44,179 bases of DNA from NCBI RefSeq assembly GCF_001646785.1, contig NZ_LRRH01000017.1, positions 1 through 44,179 on the forward strand, in the 5' to 3' direction. The notes under the pieces are model-generated. The model had not been told where the DNA came from. It searched no databases and was given only the letters and a program-made list of their open reading frames with translations. A program made the translations under genes and the position numbers. Position 1 is the stretch's first letter; each line of letters starts with the position of its first letter. This DNA comes from Rhodococcus phenolicus. Lineage in GTDB: Bacteria; Actinomycetota; Actinomycetes; Mycobacteriales; Mycobacteriaceae. Below, piece after piece: positions 30,525-39,510 of the stretch.

Positions 30525-33500
30525 GAGGCGCCGCCCATCGCCGCGCGGGTCGCCCGCGAGTCCAGCGCCTCGAACACGTGCGCCAGGTGGACGAAGTGGG
30601 TCCAGTCCGAGCGGATCAGTTCGATGTCGTCAGCCATCTTCACGATGAACCGGCGGGCCTGATCGAAGTGCTCGGTGTCGGTGTCCGGATCGAAGGTGTC
30701 CTCGCCGCCGCCTCCGAGGTCGGCCAGCAGTGCTTCGTAGCCTTCTCCGGACGGTAGGTTCAGCAATTTCAGAGCGCCGTCGATGGCGTGAGCGTTACCG
30801 CCGAGATCGCCGATGATCACCTCGTAGGTCAGAGCCGACTTGTCGTCGCTGCCGTCGACGCCGAGATAGTCATCGGGCAGCTGGGAGCACACGAGCGCGC
30901 GGACTTTGTACTTGCGCGAGTCACGCGCGATGCGCAGGTTCAGGGTGCGGCCGGCACCGGTCTGCTCAAGGTATTTGTTCTCGTCGAGGAACAGCACCTT
31001 GCGCTCGTAGCGCGGCAGTTCGTAGACGAGCCGGTTCGCCAGCCACGCGGCCATGTGCATCAGCGGGCCGGCCATGCGCTGCTGCGGGGTCCACTGCGAC
31101 GGGTCGGTACCAGTGGGAGGCAGTTGCAGTCCGGGCATCGTCAGCACCGTCAACCGGATGTTGTCGTTGACGATGTCGTCCGCGTCTCCTGTGGTTCCGC
31201 GCTCGGGGAAGAGCACTCGGGCCTCGGCGAGATCGGCCATCATCGTCAGGTCCTGGTGCACGCTGCGCGCGCAGGTGCGCAGATCGACGTTCTCGTCGTC
31301 GTTACCGAGCGCGGCGATCGCGTCGAGGACTTCACGCAGGTTGTGGTGACGTTCGCCGCCGACGGTGTTTGCCGCGGTCTGCAGGACGGTTTCGGTCCAC
31401 TCGTGTTCGAGGCGGGCGGGGGTCAACATCATCTTGAGTACCGACACCGCCACCGAGATCCGCTCGGCCTGCGCGGCGCGTACGTCGGCTTCGTACTGGG
31501 AGTGGGCGGCGGCGACAGGATCGGCGTCGTCGGCGTAATCCGGGTTGGCGGGGTCGTACTCGGGGTCGTCGCGGCGCGGGTCGACGATCACCCGGTACGG
31601 GTTCAGCGAACCGGGCCGGGAGGTGCGTCCGGTCAACGCTTGGACATCGGCGATACCCCGGAACTCGGGGAGCTGCGCGAGTTTCTTGAGCGGTCCGGAC
31701 GGGTCGAGCACCACCCCGTAGGCCCCGGCGCGCACCGCTTGGTAGACGAGCATCCCGGCGAGGAAGGTCTTGCCCGAGCCGGGCACCGCGACGATCGGTG
31801 TCAGGCCGGACTTGTGCTTCTTCTCGTGCGCGGCGAACAGGTCCCACACCGCCGGCCGCGGGGCGATCGAGGCGGTCTCGCCGACCACCACACCGTTGCG
31901 GTCCCCGATACGGTCACCGACGGCGGCCATGCCGGCGGAGACGGCTTCGACACTCATGCGCCGGCAGTGCGCGATGTTGGCGAGCGGTTCGCCCGGGAGG
32001 AACTCGCGCAGCAATTGGTACTGCCCGTGCTCCTGCTCGAGGCGGATGCGCGGCGCATACATCTCCTGGAGCATCGAGACCTTTTCCTTCGCTTCGTCCG
32101 GGGTGGAGCCGACGACGAGCACCCGGTACCAGCCCTCGGTGCGCACCGACAGCCCGGAGTGGTCGTCTTCGATGTCGGAGATCACCCGCTGTGCGAGCGC
32201 GTGCTGTTCGGCGAGTTCCTGCGGCGGGACCTGGTCGTGTTCGACGGTGTAGTGGTCGAACTGTGCCTCGATGCGCGAGGTCAACCGGCGCAGCTGGTAG
32301 ATGGACTGGCTCTTGGTCTTCAGACGGATGCGCTCGGACCATTCGAGCGGTTCACCGGACGAGTCACCGAGGACCTGCCAGGGCAGCATCTTCTCCGGGA
32401 TCGGCAGCGGTGCCATGCGCCCGACCGTGAGGACGATGGCGTAGCCGGTGTAGTCGCGGCCGCCGACCTGACCGCGCACGGTGGTGTACCCGTCGCCGGG
32501 GGTCAGTTCGAGGTCGGTGAGGTCTTCGAGCGCAGCGACATCGGAGTGTTCCCAGTTACCGCCACCGGAGATCACACCTTCGGCATCGAGAGGCAATCCG
32601 AGCGAGGCCGAGCGCAGCAACAGATAGTCCATCAACGCACCCGTTGCGGGCTTGGCGCGCACCCCCTGCCCGGACAGGATGCGTTCGATCGTGGCGAGGT
32701 GATCGGCGAGCGCCTTCTGCTCGTTGAGGAACGCCGTGCGCGCCCAGGACCGGACCAGCTTCGCGACTCGGCCCAGTAGTGGCACATCGATCACAGGGAG
32801 CAGCCATTCGGAGACGGTGTCGAGTCCGACCGCCAGCGCGGGCCGCGGCGGTAGCTCCACGCCCCAGTAGCGGCCTTTCTGGGTCGAGTTGCCCCACAGC
32901 ATCGCGTGCTGCTGACCGCGCAGATAGTCCGACCACGACAACGCACCGGGAACGTCGGGGATGGGTTCGGCCCACGCGTCGTGTGCTTGCGCCCATTGGC
33001 GCACGGGCCACGGGGTGCGCACCAGCCGGCGGTGCAGACCGGTGACGCCGGCGTCGGCGAGGTTCGCCAGCACCAGCGCTTCGTTTTGGATGTAGCGGCG
33101 CTGCCGGGCTACCGGGCGCATGTTCCACGGTCCGGGCTCTTGGATGAACCATGCGGTCGACTGGGTGCGGGTGCGGGTGATGTTGCCTTCCACGCCGACC
33201 AGTTGCAGGCGTACCGCTTTGCGGGCGCGATCGGCGCGCTTGGCGGCGGCCTTGGACTGGCGGGCGAACTCGGCGTCGGTGTCGGTCTTCTTGCCGCGCT
33301 TCGTGCGTCCACGCCTGCGCTTGCTGTCCGTCCGGTCCGCCTCGACAGTGATGGGTGGAACGCTCACATCCGCGGGGGAGGCGATGCTGCTGTCGGGGAC
33401 CTGGGACCACGCCAATTCCGACTCTGCGACCCGCGCAGGTGCAGGCGGCGGGGGAGCGGTTCTACTCGCTGCCATCGCTGCGGCCCAGGACGGGGGCAGC

Positions 33501-33586
33501 GCGCCGGGCGGCACGACTGCCGGTTCGGGCTCGTCGAAGTTCGGATCGAACAGCGACGCGATGTCGTTGTCGGGCTGCAAAGTCAT
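30521..33586 (-). CDS. VirB4-like conjugation ATPase
   Basis: A 1021-aa ATPase that powers assembly and transfer by the T4SS. Residues 1-120 are a disordered and basic N-terminus (RRRGRTKRGKKTDTD). A VirB4 N-domain follows. Walker A is AVPGSGKT at about 600-607, with VVLDPSGP shortly after. Walker B is VLFLDENKYLEQ near 870, then RIARDSRKYKVRALVCSQLP and an ALTYEVIIGDLG segment near the C-terminus. Length is at the upper end for VirB4/TraC proteins. It overlaps the VirB3-like gene by 4 bp (ATGA) and the VirB6-like gene by 4 bp, so the core T4SS genes are one tightly coupled operon. Confidence 0.92.
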   Translation of the reverse strand: MTLQPDNDIASLFDPNFDEPEPAVVPPGALPPSWAAAMAASRTAPPPPAPARVAESELAWSQVPDSSIASPADVSVPPITVEADRTDSKRRRGRTKRGKKTDTDAEFARQSKAAAKRADRARKAVRLQLVGVEGNITRTRTQSTAWFIQEPGPWNMRPVARQRRYIQNEALVLANLADAGVTGLHRRLVRTPWPVRQWAQAHDAWAEPIPDVPGALSWSDYLRGQQHAMLWGNSTQKGRYWGVELPPRPALAVGLDTVSEWLLPVIDVPLLGRVAKLVRSWARTAFLNEQKALADHLATIERILSGQGVRAKPATGALMDYLLLRSASLGLPLDAEGVISGGGNWEHSDVAALEDLTDLELTPGDGYTTVRGQVGGRDYTGYAIVLTVGRMAPLPIPEKMLPWQVLGDSSGEPLEWSERIRLKTKSQSIYQLRRLTSRIEAQFDHYTVEHDQVPPQELAEQHALAQRVISDIEDDHSGLSVRTEGWYRVLVVGSTPDEAKEKVSMLQEMYAPRIRLEQEHGQYQLLREFLPGEPLANIAHCRRMSVEAVSAGMAAVGDRIGDRNGVVVGETASIAPRPAVWDLFAAHEKKHKSGLTPIVAVPGSGKTFLAGMLVYQAVRAGAYGVVLDPSGPLKKLAQLPEFRGIADVQALTGRTSRPGSLNPYRVIVDPRRDDPEYDPANPDYADDADPVAAAHSQYEADVRAAQAERISVAVSVLKMMLTPARLEHEWTETVLQTAANTVGGERHHNLREVLDAIAALGNDDENVDLRTCARSVHQDLTMMADLAEARVLFPERGTTGDADDIVNDNIRLTVLTMPGLQLPPTGTDPSQWTPQQRMAGPLMHMAAWLANRLVYELPRYERKVLFLDENKYLEQTGAGRTLNLRIARDSRKYKVRALVCSQLPDDYLGVDGSDDKSALTYEVIIGDLGGNAHAIDGALKLLNLPSGEGYEALLADLGGGGEDTFDPDTDTEHFDQARRFIVKMADDIELIRSDWTHFVHLAHVFEALDSRATRAAMGGAS

Positions 33587-33981
33587 CGGGAGAGGTTCCC
33601 TTCGTTCGACACGGTGTCCTGCGCGCTACGCGGGGTGTGGAAGGCGGCAGGGATGCGGAGCACGACGGTCTGGCCGACCTTGGGCGGGCGTGGGGCGTTC
33701 AGGTCGTTCCATGCGGCTTTGAGCACCGACCGCAGTGGGCGATCGGCGTTGACGTATTTCGTGACCTTCGAGGTGAGCACGACACCGAGCGCGAGGATGA
33801 TCACGATCGACTGGAAGTTGATCGGGACGTGCACGATCGCGCGGGCGATGATGAAGATCGCCACGGGGATGACGAAGCCGATTCCGACCGCTCCGTAGCG
33901 CACTCGGAACGGCAGTGTGAAGCCGGTCGGGCCGAGATAGTGCCGGTCCACGCGGTGCAGCATGTCGTCGTTGTCGATCAC
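33583..33981 (-). CDS. VirB3-like small membrane protein
   Basis: A 132-aa protein with two adjacent hydrophobic segments at about residues 30-48 (VGIGFVIPVAIFIIARAIV) and 54-72 (FQSIVIILALGVVLTSKVT), followed by a polar C-terminus. Placed directly before the VirB4 gene and overlapping it, as virB3/virB4 usually are. Assignment is by position, size and topology. Confidence 0.68.
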   Translation of the reverse strand: MIDNDDMLHRVDRHYLGPTGFTLPFRVRYGAVGIGFVIPVAIFIIARAIVHVPINFQSIVIILALGVVLTSKVTKYVNADRPLRSVLKAAWNDLNAPRPPKVGQTVVLRIPAAFHTPRSAQDTVSNEGNLSR

Positions 33982-34023
33982 GGTCGTGCCCTTCAGTCGT
34001 CGGCCGGTGGTTGCAGGTAGCGG

Positions 34024-34332
34024 TCAGACCTGGATGCCGACCAGACCGAGGAGCCAGTTGCCGATCCCGGTCGCCGCGTTGGGGTTCGTCGCGACGCCCA
34101 GATACGCCATGCCTGCCAGCGACAGGCCGCCGACGGTGACGACCTTCGACAGGTTGCCGCGCAGGCCACCCATCAGCACCACGCACGCGATGAGAATGAG
34201 GATCGTGAAGACGATGTTGTCTTCGATCCATGCGCGCACCCCCGTGGTGCTGACCTCGGTGGTCTGGGCGAGTGCGTCGCCGGTGGGGATCGTTGTGATC
34301 GCCAGTTCGGCCAAGCTTGACGCGAGAGACAT
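34024..34332 (-). CDS. VirB2-like pilin or small T4SS membrane protein
   Basis: A 102-aa protein with an N-terminal helix, then two membrane segments (NIVFTILILIACVVLMGGL and VVTVGGLSLAGMAYLGVA). This is the size and topology of VirB2 pilins, and it is first in the T4SS operon as virB2 commonly is. The ATG at 34332 has GGAGCGC before it; a longer reading to 34455 would cover the regulatory element at 34403-34420. No clear cleavage-site evidence was found beyond ALAQT near residue 21. Confidence 0.66.
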   Translation of the reverse strand: MSLASSLAELAITTIPTGDALAQTTEVSTTGVRAWIEDNIVFTILILIACVVLMGGLRGNLSKVVTVGGLSLAGMAYLGVATNPNAATGIGNWLLGLVGIQV

Positions 34333-34402
34333 GAGCGCTCCATTGATGGTTCGGTCGATACACCCGAGTTGGGATGGGCGAGACCGTAAAACGGCGAGAC
34401 GT

Positions 34403-34420
34403 TTTTCCCCAACAGGGTGA
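34403..34420 (-). promoter_or_regulatory. transfer-operon element TCACCCTGTTGGGGAAAA
   Basis: Minus-strand copy of the CACCCYGTTGGKGAAAA element, 71-88 bp upstream of the VirB2-like start. It is the presumed control point of the leftward T4SS operon. Confidence 0.55.
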
Positions 34421-34740
34421 CCGCACCTATCGCGTGTGTCCGCAGAGGTCGACAAGCAGATCGAACGAGACGGACACGCACCGCCGAGCGCCCCCGAAAT
34501 GCGGTGCAGACATGACGCATCCGACGGTGGGCCGTAGCAGTGTCCACGAGCTCGCTCTCAGCGTCCACGCAACGATGCGCTCGTCGATGCCTATGGGGCG
34601 GTAGCAGTTATAGCTCTCATATGGGTACCCAGTACGCCTATCCCAGCGCCACTCTCGCGCGATGCGGCAGTGGTGGTCGCCCGGCGGTGATCGAGCACGG
34701 GAGAAGGGCGGCGCGGGTCAGACGTACGCGCACGGGGGGA

Positions 34741-35220
34741 AGAGCGCTCGTGTGAGCGCATGAAATCAGCGGTGGATTGGGGGATCGATTCGAGCGGTGG
34801 ATTCGACCGCTCGAAAAAGCGCTCGTAGCGCCTACCTCTCCGGGGTCACTCCCCCCCGGCGTTCCTTGGGGGGGAGTGTAACTCAGAATTCCGCCGAGCG
34901 CCAACGCTATTCGCGACCGCCCATGTCGAACGCTATTTCAAGCGCTCGATGCACTGGTCGTACACACGCGCAGCGGCGGTGACGTCCAACGCTGTCGTGA
35001 CCGCTCATCGGAGCGATCGTGAAGGCGGGGCGACTCGCACGATCGAGCACTCTTTCGCGCGGCGCGCGACCACTCCAGCGAGCGCTCGAAGAGCGCGACG
35101 CACGTGCATCGACGACCGCCATGTCGAGCGCTCGGCAAAGCGATGCGCACACAGGTTTTCGACCGCTGATTCGAGCGCTCCAAACAGCGGCGCCCAGCCG
35201 AGTGGAAGAGCGCTCGATGC
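34741..35220. repeat. AGCGCTC repeat field in the 1.1-kb T4SS intergenic region
   Basis: Seven copies of [AG]AGCGCTC, most in a TCGAGCGCTCGA-like palindromic context, starting near 34742, 34817, 34940, 35079, 35125, 35171 and 35207 (the last four spaced 46, 46 and 36 bp). GACCGC[TC] half-elements lie at about 34805, 34915, 34999, 35113 and 35161. The segments at 34915-34953 and 35113-35149 align as diverged ~38-bp copies beginning GACCGCC and containing ATGTCGARCGCT. No convincing gene lies in 34421-35443. It separates the divergent T4SS operons, the usual place for oriT, a centromere or a regulator array. Confidence 0.6.
34847..34878. other. strong hairpin in the T4SS intergenic region
   Basis: CACTCCCCCCC (34847-34857) and GGGGGGGAGTG (34868-34878) form a perfect 11-bp stem with a 10-nt loop. 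It has no T-run in either direction. It could be an oriT-type hairpin, a terminator for a small transcript, or a protein target. Confidence 0.55.
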
Positions 35221-35342
35221 AGCGATCGAACGAACAGGGGACGTACGCGCCTTAAGCGTCTGCCGAACATGTTGGAGAGCACGTCAATCGGCGGCCGGCG
35301 TCCCGATGCGACATGCCATCGCTCGAAAGGGCGGAAGGTGTC

Positions 35343-35359
35343 CACCCTGTTGGTGAAAA
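35343..35359 (+). promoter_or_regulatory. transfer-operon element CACCCTGTTGGTGAAAA
   Basis: Plus-strand copy of the element also found at 12347-12365 and 34403-34420, 85 bp upstream of the coupling-protein start. It is oriented with the downstream operon, as the other two are with theirs. Confidence 0.55.
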
Positions 35360-35443
35360 CAGCACCCCTCTGTAACTCTGCTCGCACCCACCGAACAGCA
35401 GCCACATCGTCAGCGACGTCGACACGAGCGAAAGGCACAGGCA

Positions 35444-37600
35444 GTGAGCGGAACTCCAGACCCACTCAAAGACTGGTTGGTCGCTGTGTGGCGCGACACG
35501 GTCGGAGACAGTGGCGATGCTCGCGGCCCCCGGATCGGTGACGATGGCCGCCCCACCGGAGTCTCGCGCTTCGTGCCGTTCTCACCGTTCACTGCGGTAC
35601 CTGCCGCAACGGCCTTCGCCAGCTCCCATCTCATTGCCTCCGCAGCCGGCAACCAGGCTGCGATCGACGTGCTGACTCAGCTGCACGACTACCGGTGGCC
35701 GCTGGCGGTAGCGACCGCACCGCTGATCGGTCTCGACCTTGTCCGTCACCGTGCCCGCCGGTGGTCGCAGATGCTCGAATCGATGGTCCGGCAGAGCACC
35801 GGTCACCTGCCCACGAAGGTGACTGTTCCGCTGTCCGCTGGTCGGCGCACGATGCGCCGCGCGACGATCAAGCTGCCGCGTGGTGCGGTGATCCGACCCA
35901 AGCAGTTCGAGGAATTCTCCCAAGCGGTCGAGTCGGCATTCGGTGGCAACGACTCGTGGGCGATGACGGTGCGGCACGACGCGCACCGCGACCGACTCGT
36001 CCTCACCCGCACATCGATCGCCCCGGACACCCGCAGCGAACGGCAGAAGGCTCTTCAGGACGCGCTCGATGCGGCGTCGATCTTCTCCGACCCCAAGGTC
36101 ACCGTTGAAACGATCGATGAGAACGGCATCGAGACCGGCTATCGGATCACCTTCGACAAGTCGATGAATACCGGCTCGCCCGGCTTCCAAATGAAAGTCG
36201 AGGAAGCGCTCGCCTCGTTGGCGGGGGAGCACGAGTCAGGCCGCAATTGGACCACTGATTGGTATCCGAGCAGAGGATTCCTCGTGATGCGTTTGGTCAC
36301 TGCCATGCCCACGCGTGTGGACCACCCCCTCGAATTGGTCGACGAGAACCTGCGGCACCTGCCCTATGCGACCGGTGCCGCGGACCGGATCATGTTCTGG
36401 GATGTGTCCACCAGCTCGAACAAGCCGCACTGCCTGATCGTCGGCCCCACCGGCGGTGGCAAGACCTCCGTGATCCGCACGCTGCTCACCGAAGCGGCGC
36501 GGCGCGGGATCCCGTTCGTCGGGGTCGATCCGAAGATGATCGAACTCGACGGCCTCGAGGGCTACCCGGGGTGCGGGGCGATCATCTACGACGCGCTGCG
36601 CGCGGCGATGTTCGTGCGCGCCCTGCACACCGAAATGATGGCGCGCAACGCCTACATCCATCAGATGAAGATCGAAGGCTCGCAGCTGCCGCTGATGATC
36701 GCGGTGCTCGACGAGTTCTTCATCCTCTCCGGCAAGTGGCAGCGCCTGGCCAAGACCGGCGACGACGAAACCAAGACGCAGCTCAAGGAACTCGATCCGC
36801 TCGGCGCGTGGGCGGATCTGGCGGTGCTCGCGCGCTCGGCCGGCATCCGACTGTTGCTCGGGGTGCAGCGCCCGGATGCGTCCCTGTTCGGCGGCGCCTC
36901 GGGTAATGCGCGCGACAACTTCGGCACCCGCATTTCCCTCGGCAATCTCTCGCAGGACGGCGCGCTGATGATGTGGGGCGACTCCACCGTCGGGCGGGAG
37001 GTCGACACCTCGGTCAAAGGCCGCGGGATCGCCCTCGGCGACGACGGTAATCCGGTCGATGCGCAGATGTGGTGGACCCCGAACGTCGACAAGCACCCGA
37101 ACAAGTGGAACCAGCTCTCGGAGAGCGAGAAGGCGATCATCGACGGGTTGGTGCCGGCGGAGGCGCCGCAGTTCACCTGTTACTCGTCGGAGTTGGCCGA
37201 ATTCATCGAATCCGAGCGGGCGCTGGCGAAGCGGGCCCGCAGCCACGGCAGCGTGCCCGAGCCGGTCGTCATCGGGGCGGGTCGTTCCGACGATGCCGCG
37301 GTGTCGATGGTCAAGGCAGAGCCCGAGTCGGCCTCGGAACCGGAGGTGGAAGACGACGACTTCGCCGATGCCATTCCGGCGTCGAGTGTGCAGGCCGGTC
37401 AGACGGTGCTTCTCGACGACTCCGGCGGCGAGCTGGTGCCGGTCACCGTCGACGACGTCGAGGTGCGCCGCAACAAGAAGGGCGAGGTCAGCTCGACCGT
37501 TCTGATCGTGGGCACCGGCCGCGTCAAGACCCGCATCACCTTCGATGCGACCGGCGTCGTAGCCCTGCCCGATCCCGACTCCGTAGGAGCGCCCGTATGA
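35444..37600 (+). CDS. FtsK/SpoIIIE-type conjugation coupling ATPase (TcpA-like)
   Basis: A 718-aa DNA-pumping or coupling ATPase that links the DNA substrate to the secretion channel. Two weak membrane segments lie at about residues 43-68 and 85-100. Walker A is VGPTGGGKTS at 333-342, and Walker B is LMIAVLDEFF near 420. The FtsK-like block contains VLARSAGIRLLLGVQRPDASLFGG and NFGTRISLGN. The C-terminal ~120 residues form a Glu/Asp-rich linker and a strand-rich tail. The GTG at 35444 has GAAAGG before it. First gene of the rightward transfer operon. No relaxase gene lies beside it. Confidence 0.88.
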   Translation: MSGTPDPLKDWLVAVWRDTVGDSGDARGPRIGDDGRPTGVSRFVPFSPFTAVPAATAFASSHLIASAAGNQAAIDVLTQLHDYRWPLAVATAPLIGLDLVRHRARRWSQMLESMVRQSTGHLPTKVTVPLSAGRRTMRRATIKLPRGAVIRPKQFEEFSQAVESAFGGNDSWAMTVRHDAHRDRLVLTRTSIAPDTRSERQKALQDALDAASIFSDPKVTVETIDENGIETGYRITFDKSMNTGSPGFQMKVEEALASLAGEHESGRNWTTDWYPSRGFLVMRLVTAMPTRVDHPLELVDENLRHLPYATGAADRIMFWDVSTSSNKPHCLIVGPTGGGKTSVIRTLLTEAARRGIPFVGVDPKMIELDGLEGYPGCGAIIYDALRAAMFVRALHTEMMARNAYIHQMKIEGSQLPLMIAVLDEFFILSGKWQRLAKTGDDETKTQLKELDPLGAWADLAVLARSAGIRLLLGVQRPDASLFGGASGNARDNFGTRISLGNLSQDGALMMWGDSTVGREVDTSVKGRGIALGDDGNPVDAQMWWTPNVDKHPNKWNQLSESEKAIIDGLVPAEAPQFTCYSSELAEFIESERALAKRARSHGSVPEPVVIGAGRSDDAAVSMVKAEPESASEPEVEDDDFADAIPASSVQAGQTVLLDDSGGELVPVTVDDVEVRRNKKGEVSSTVLIVGTGRVKTRITFDATGVVALPDPDSVGAPV

Positions 37601-37710
37601 CCTTGTGACCGTGCCGCATCGCACCGATGGGCCGACCTTGATCAGTGGCTCTCGTGCCGAGAGTCCATCCGCTACCGCAACACCGGAAAAACACCCTCGA
37701 AAGGATCACC

Positions 37711-38058
37711 ATGACCCGCCGTATCTCCCAGTCGATCACCCCCACCACCGAGGACGTCGTCGCGCTGCGCGGACCGTTCATCTCCAAGGGCGCCAACGAT
37801 CCGGTCATCGCCGCGCTGCGTGAATACTTCAAGGCATCGGTGCCTGCGTGGCTGCCCAAGCTCGACGAGAAGCAGGAACTGACCCGCGAACGTCTCGCCG
37901 AGATCCGCGACGCTTCGACCAAACGCCGCGCGGTCATCGAGGCGTTGCCCGAGGGCAAGGCCCGCGAGCAGGCGTTGGCCGAGTTGGAGCAGACCGAGGC
38001 CGTCGTCGAGGACATGGACACCGCGCTGGCCGGCGCCGGTGCCTTCGGCGGGAACTGA
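37711..38058 (+). CDS. hypothetical 115-aa helical protein in the transfer operon
   Basis: Unknown family. The N-terminus is polar (TRRISQSITPTTEDVVALRG); the remainder is strongly helical and charged with coiled-coil potential (KQELTRERLAEIRDASTKRR, AREQALAELEQTEAVVEDMD). GAAAGGA precedes the ATG. It lies 2 bp before the ParA/EspI-like ATPase gene. A structural or chaperone-like partner in transfer is possible. Confidence 0.65.
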   Translation: MTRRISQSITPTTEDVVALRGPFISKGANDPVIAALREYFKASVPAWLPKLDEKQELTRERLAEIRDASTKRRAVIEALPEGKAREQALAELEQTEAVVEDMDTALAGAGAFGGN

Positions 38059-38060
38059 CG

Positions 38061-39449
38061 ATGACGCCGACCGTAGAAATCGAGGCGACCTCTGCGACGA
38101 CAGCGCGCGCACAGCTCGCCGGTGCCGACGTGCCGCCGATGGAACTGGCTGCGACCGAGTTCAAGAATCTGGCAGCTGTCGTGCACGAGTTCGTGCGCAC
38201 CATCGCGGTGGAGCAACAGGCGGCGGTCGAAGTCGTCTATCGGACGGGCAAAGACACTCGTTTTCTCACGGTCGGCCCTGACGGTAAGCTCACCGAGAAC
38301 GCCCCGAGCGTGCCCATCCCGGTCGTGGCGACCGATCCGGAACCGGCGGCCGCGGAGCCTGCCTCCCCGCCGCCGGCCGGACCGGTGACCGTGGCCGCCG
38401 AATCGATCCCGTACGAGGCGCCCGCTCAGCCTGTCGAGCCGCCCGTGCGGCCCGCGCACACGGCTGCACCCACCGCGGGGCTTGTCCGGCCCGTAGACGC
38501 GGCCACAGGCCCGATCGGGGTGGTGCCGGCACTGTCGGCACCGGGCGTGAATCCCGCGGCGAGCCTGCCCGCCCGGATCGGTATGCGGGGCCGTCTCAAT
38601 GCGATGCTCGGCCTGGCCTTGGCCCCGAAGGCGGACTCGCTCGAGATGCGGCTGCGCGAGGCACAGGCAGCGATCGCGGGCCCGCTGCCGGAGGGCGCGG
38701 TGATCACCTTCGCCAACCTCAAAGGTGGCGTCGGCAAAACGCCGATGTCGATCGCCCTGGCCGAGACGATTGCCGAGTACCGCGGCCCCGCCACGGCCGC
38801 GTGCTTGGACCTCGGGGAAATCGGCGGCAGTTTCGCCGACCGGGTCGCGGTCCCCCCGGCAGCAGGACACGATGCGGTCAGCGTCCTCGCGGACCTCGGC
38901 CAGACGCCACACCAGGTACGCCCGTCCACCCTGGCGCGCTATCTGACCCGCCAGCCGAACGGCTCCTACGCCCTGGCAGGACCGGCTGGAGCCGAAGCGC
39001 CACTGAGCTTCGACGATGCCGCCACACTCGGGACGATCCTCGAACGGCACTACGACCTGCTGCTCGCGGACACCGGAAACTCGAGTCACTCGGGCAGCTG
39101 GCAGTGGGCGATCACCGCCGCGAACACCGTGGTGGTGCCCGTTCCGCTGCGCCGCGACGCCGCGGTGGCCGCGCAGCGCACCCTCACTGCGATCTCCGCG
39201 GTCCGCCCGAATGTGCTTGCGCGCACCGTCGTCGTCATCACTGACGGACCGGGGGATGCGCCGATGGTCGAGACCGAGGCCGTCGAGGCGTTCACCGCGC
39301 TCGGGGTGTCGGTGTGCCGGATGCCGTTCGAGCCGGTCTTCGCGTCCGGGGAACGGATCGTGCTGTCACAACTGCGCCGCGAGACCTGCGATGCGCTGAC
39401 CGTGCTCGCGGCGACCGTCACCCGGATCGGCAGTGATGCCGCTGGCTGA
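38061..39449 (+). CDS. EspI-like ParA/MinD-family ATPase
   Basis: A 462-aa protein. Residues 1-85 are a mixed N-terminal domain; 86-165 are Pro/Ala-rich; the ATPase occupies about 170-462, introduced by RGRLNAMLGLALAP. Walker A is KGGVGKTP at 221-228, with Pro where Thr/Ser normally binds Mg-ATP. DLGEIGGSFADR stands in the place of the second conserved Asp loop, and LLLADTGNSSHS is the Walker B region. The Pro-rich tail plus MinD-like domain matches EspI of mycobacterial ESX systems. It could position the transfer machinery or regulate the coupling ATPase, like VirC1. Confidence 0.75.
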   Translation: MTPTVEIEATSATTARAQLAGADVPPMELAATEFKNLAAVVHEFVRTIAVEQQAAVEVVYRTGKDTRFLTVGPDGKLTENAPSVPIPVVATDPEPAAAEPASPPPAGPVTVAAESIPYEAPAQPVEPPVRPAHTAAPTAGLVRPVDAATGPIGVVPALSAPGVNPAASLPARIGMRGRLNAMLGLALAPKADSLEMRLREAQAAIAGPLPEGAVITFANLKGGVGKTPMSIALAETIAEYRGPATAACLDLGEIGGSFADRVAVPPAAGHDAVSVLADLGQTPHQVRPSTLARYLTRQPNGSYALAGPAGAEAPLSFDDAATLGTILERHYDLLLADTGNSSHSGSWQWAITAANTVVVPVPLRRDAAVAAQRTLTAISAVRPNVLARTVVVITDGPGDAPMVETEAVEAFTALGVSVCRMPFEPVFASGERIVLSQLRRETCDALTVLAATVTRIGSDAAG

Positions 39450-39510
39450 GTCGTTGCCCCCGCTGCGCGGTGGGCCCGTTTTCTTCACCTACTTTCACCG
39501 AGAGGTACAG

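Noticed and set aside
30788..32779. 663-aa open frame on the plus strand
   Set aside because: Antisense to the VirB4 ATPase gene, a high-GC third-position artefact with no motif of its own.
35264..35280. GAACATGTTGG as a second LexA box
   Set aside because: Only one half matches; the spacing and the GTTCGA half-site are missing.
34938..35465. 175-aa open frame on the minus strand in the T4SS gap
   Set aside because: Arg/Ser-rich translation of the AGCGCTC repeats, overlaps the start of the coupling ATPase gene, and has no ribosome-binding site.
36236..37624. 462-aa open frame on the minus strand
   Set aside because: Antisense to the FtsK/TcpA-like gene; composition His/Arg/Asp-rich with no domain.
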